The notes under the pieces are model-generated. The model was not told the origin of the DNA, ran no database searches, and saw only the letters and a program-made list of their open reading frames with translations. The translations under genes and the position numbers were made by a program. From contig NZ_JAEUAT010000005.1 in the NCBI RefSeq assembly GCF_019511525.1, positions 416,061-480,060 on the forward strand: a stretch of 64,000 nucleotides of DNA, read 5' to 3'. Positions 63,737 through 64,000 of the stretch are shown one piece after another. Within the stretch, counting starts at the first letter, position 1. Each line of letters begins with the position of its first letter. The stretch is from Rhizobium cauense (GTDB taxonomy: Bacteria > Pseudomonadota > Alphaproteobacteria > Rhizobiales > Rhizobiaceae).

Positions 63737-64000
63737 GTGGCGAAGCTTCCCGTTGAAAAGATGCGCGAGCTGGAACGCCGTTTTGGCGAGATCGAAGCGC
63801 GCATGTCGGCCGGCCCGTCGGCCGATGTCTACGTCAAGCTTGCCTCCGAATATTCCGAGTTGCAGCCGGTCGTTACAAAGATCCGCGCTTACGAGAAGGC
63901 AATTGCCGAGCTCGCGGACCTCGAAATCCTGTTGAACGACAAATCGGTCGACCGCGAGATGCGTGATTTGGCTGAACTGGAGCTGCCTGATGTGAAGGAG
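63737..64000 (+). CDS. prfA: Peptide chain release factor 1, 3' truncated by window edge
   Basis: Only the first 88 codons are present. RF1 ends translation at UAA and UAG. The start is a GTG at 63737, 6 nt after GGAG, giving [20 protein letters not shown], the family N-terminus. The helical domain 1 continues through [19 protein letters not shown] to the edge. The PxT anticodon-mimic and GGQ motifs lie beyond the window. It follows ptsP by 28 bp in a conserved order. Confidence 0.95.
   Translation, partial: MAKLPVEKMRELERRFGEIEARMSAGPSADVYVKLASEYSELQPVVTKIRAYEKAIAELADLEILLNDKSVDREMRDLAELELPDVKE

Overview
This 64 kb window looks like a chromosomal segment of an alphaproteobacterium of the Rhizobiaceae, most like Sinorhizobium/Ensifer or a close Rhizobium relative. 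The evidence is the high GC content, frequent GTG and TTG starts, and gene blocks typical of that family: argH-lipoprotein-lysA-TIGR02302, etfBA-hbdA, secA divergent from a parvulin PPIase and argJ-mutT, and lysC-ptsP-prfA. The genus is inferred from gene content and was not tested. Most of the window is housekeeping chromosome. I see no CRISPR array, prophage, intact insertion sequence or rRNA operon. One tRNA gene is present, tRNA-Leu(CAA).

Layout. 1-9.4 kb: the end of a CpdR-like receiver protein, small hypotheticals, a large Q/G-rich membrane protein, the lysine/arginine block (lysA, lipoprotein, argH), tlpA, and a cupin gene divergent from a LysR regulator with a clear LysR-type site between them. 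9.4-15.5 kb: a gene-poor, accessory-looking patch with two tiny membrane proteins, a two-TM K+ channel, a Ca2+/H+ exchanger, an AraC regulator, a nuclease-like protein and long intergenic stretches; a decayed second copy of the small-protein/channel junction lies beyond the exchanger. 15.5-21 kb: beta-oxidation and electron-transfer genes (hbdA, etfA, etfB), a rhomboid protease, a cobalamin adenosyltransferase, a twin-TM protein and an SDR. 21-27.2 kb: YihY, gluQ, an AlkA-type glycosylase, an HNH protein, DsbB, a VTT-family protein and a CPA2 antiporter with a cyclic-nucleotide domain. 27.4-38.5 kb: a glycosyltransferase beside tRNA-Leu, an MFS/TetR pair, catabolic enzymes, an acyl-CoA synthetase, an acetyltransferase/flippase pair and a D-Ala-D-Ala ligase. 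38.7-49.2 kb: secA, PPIase, argJ, GNAT, mutT, a lone Flp pilin, an NDUFAF5-like methyltransferase, comF, grxC, a nitrilase and a DUF1178 gene. 49.2-54.2 kb: an SDR, an L,D-transpeptidase, lipoproteins and an unusual operon. 54.2-64 kb: ubiG, a FecR protein facing a CHASE2 adenylate cyclase, a GGDEF-like protein without the motif, and lysC-ptsP-prfA.

The best candidate for an undescribed system is 51310-54201. A lipoprotein with a His...NCxxFV signature, as in permuted papain-fold (LRAT/PPPDE/YiiX-like) enzymes, is followed by an ICMT/PEMT-like membrane methyltransferase, a free-standing E2/CAT-type acyltransferase domain, and a short-chain dehydrogenase fused to a SecA-like SEC-C zinc motif. 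The last three genes are tightly packed and probably one operon. They suggest an envelope-associated acyl, methyl or redox modification pathway, but the substrate is unknown. Functions come from reading motifs; no database search was run.
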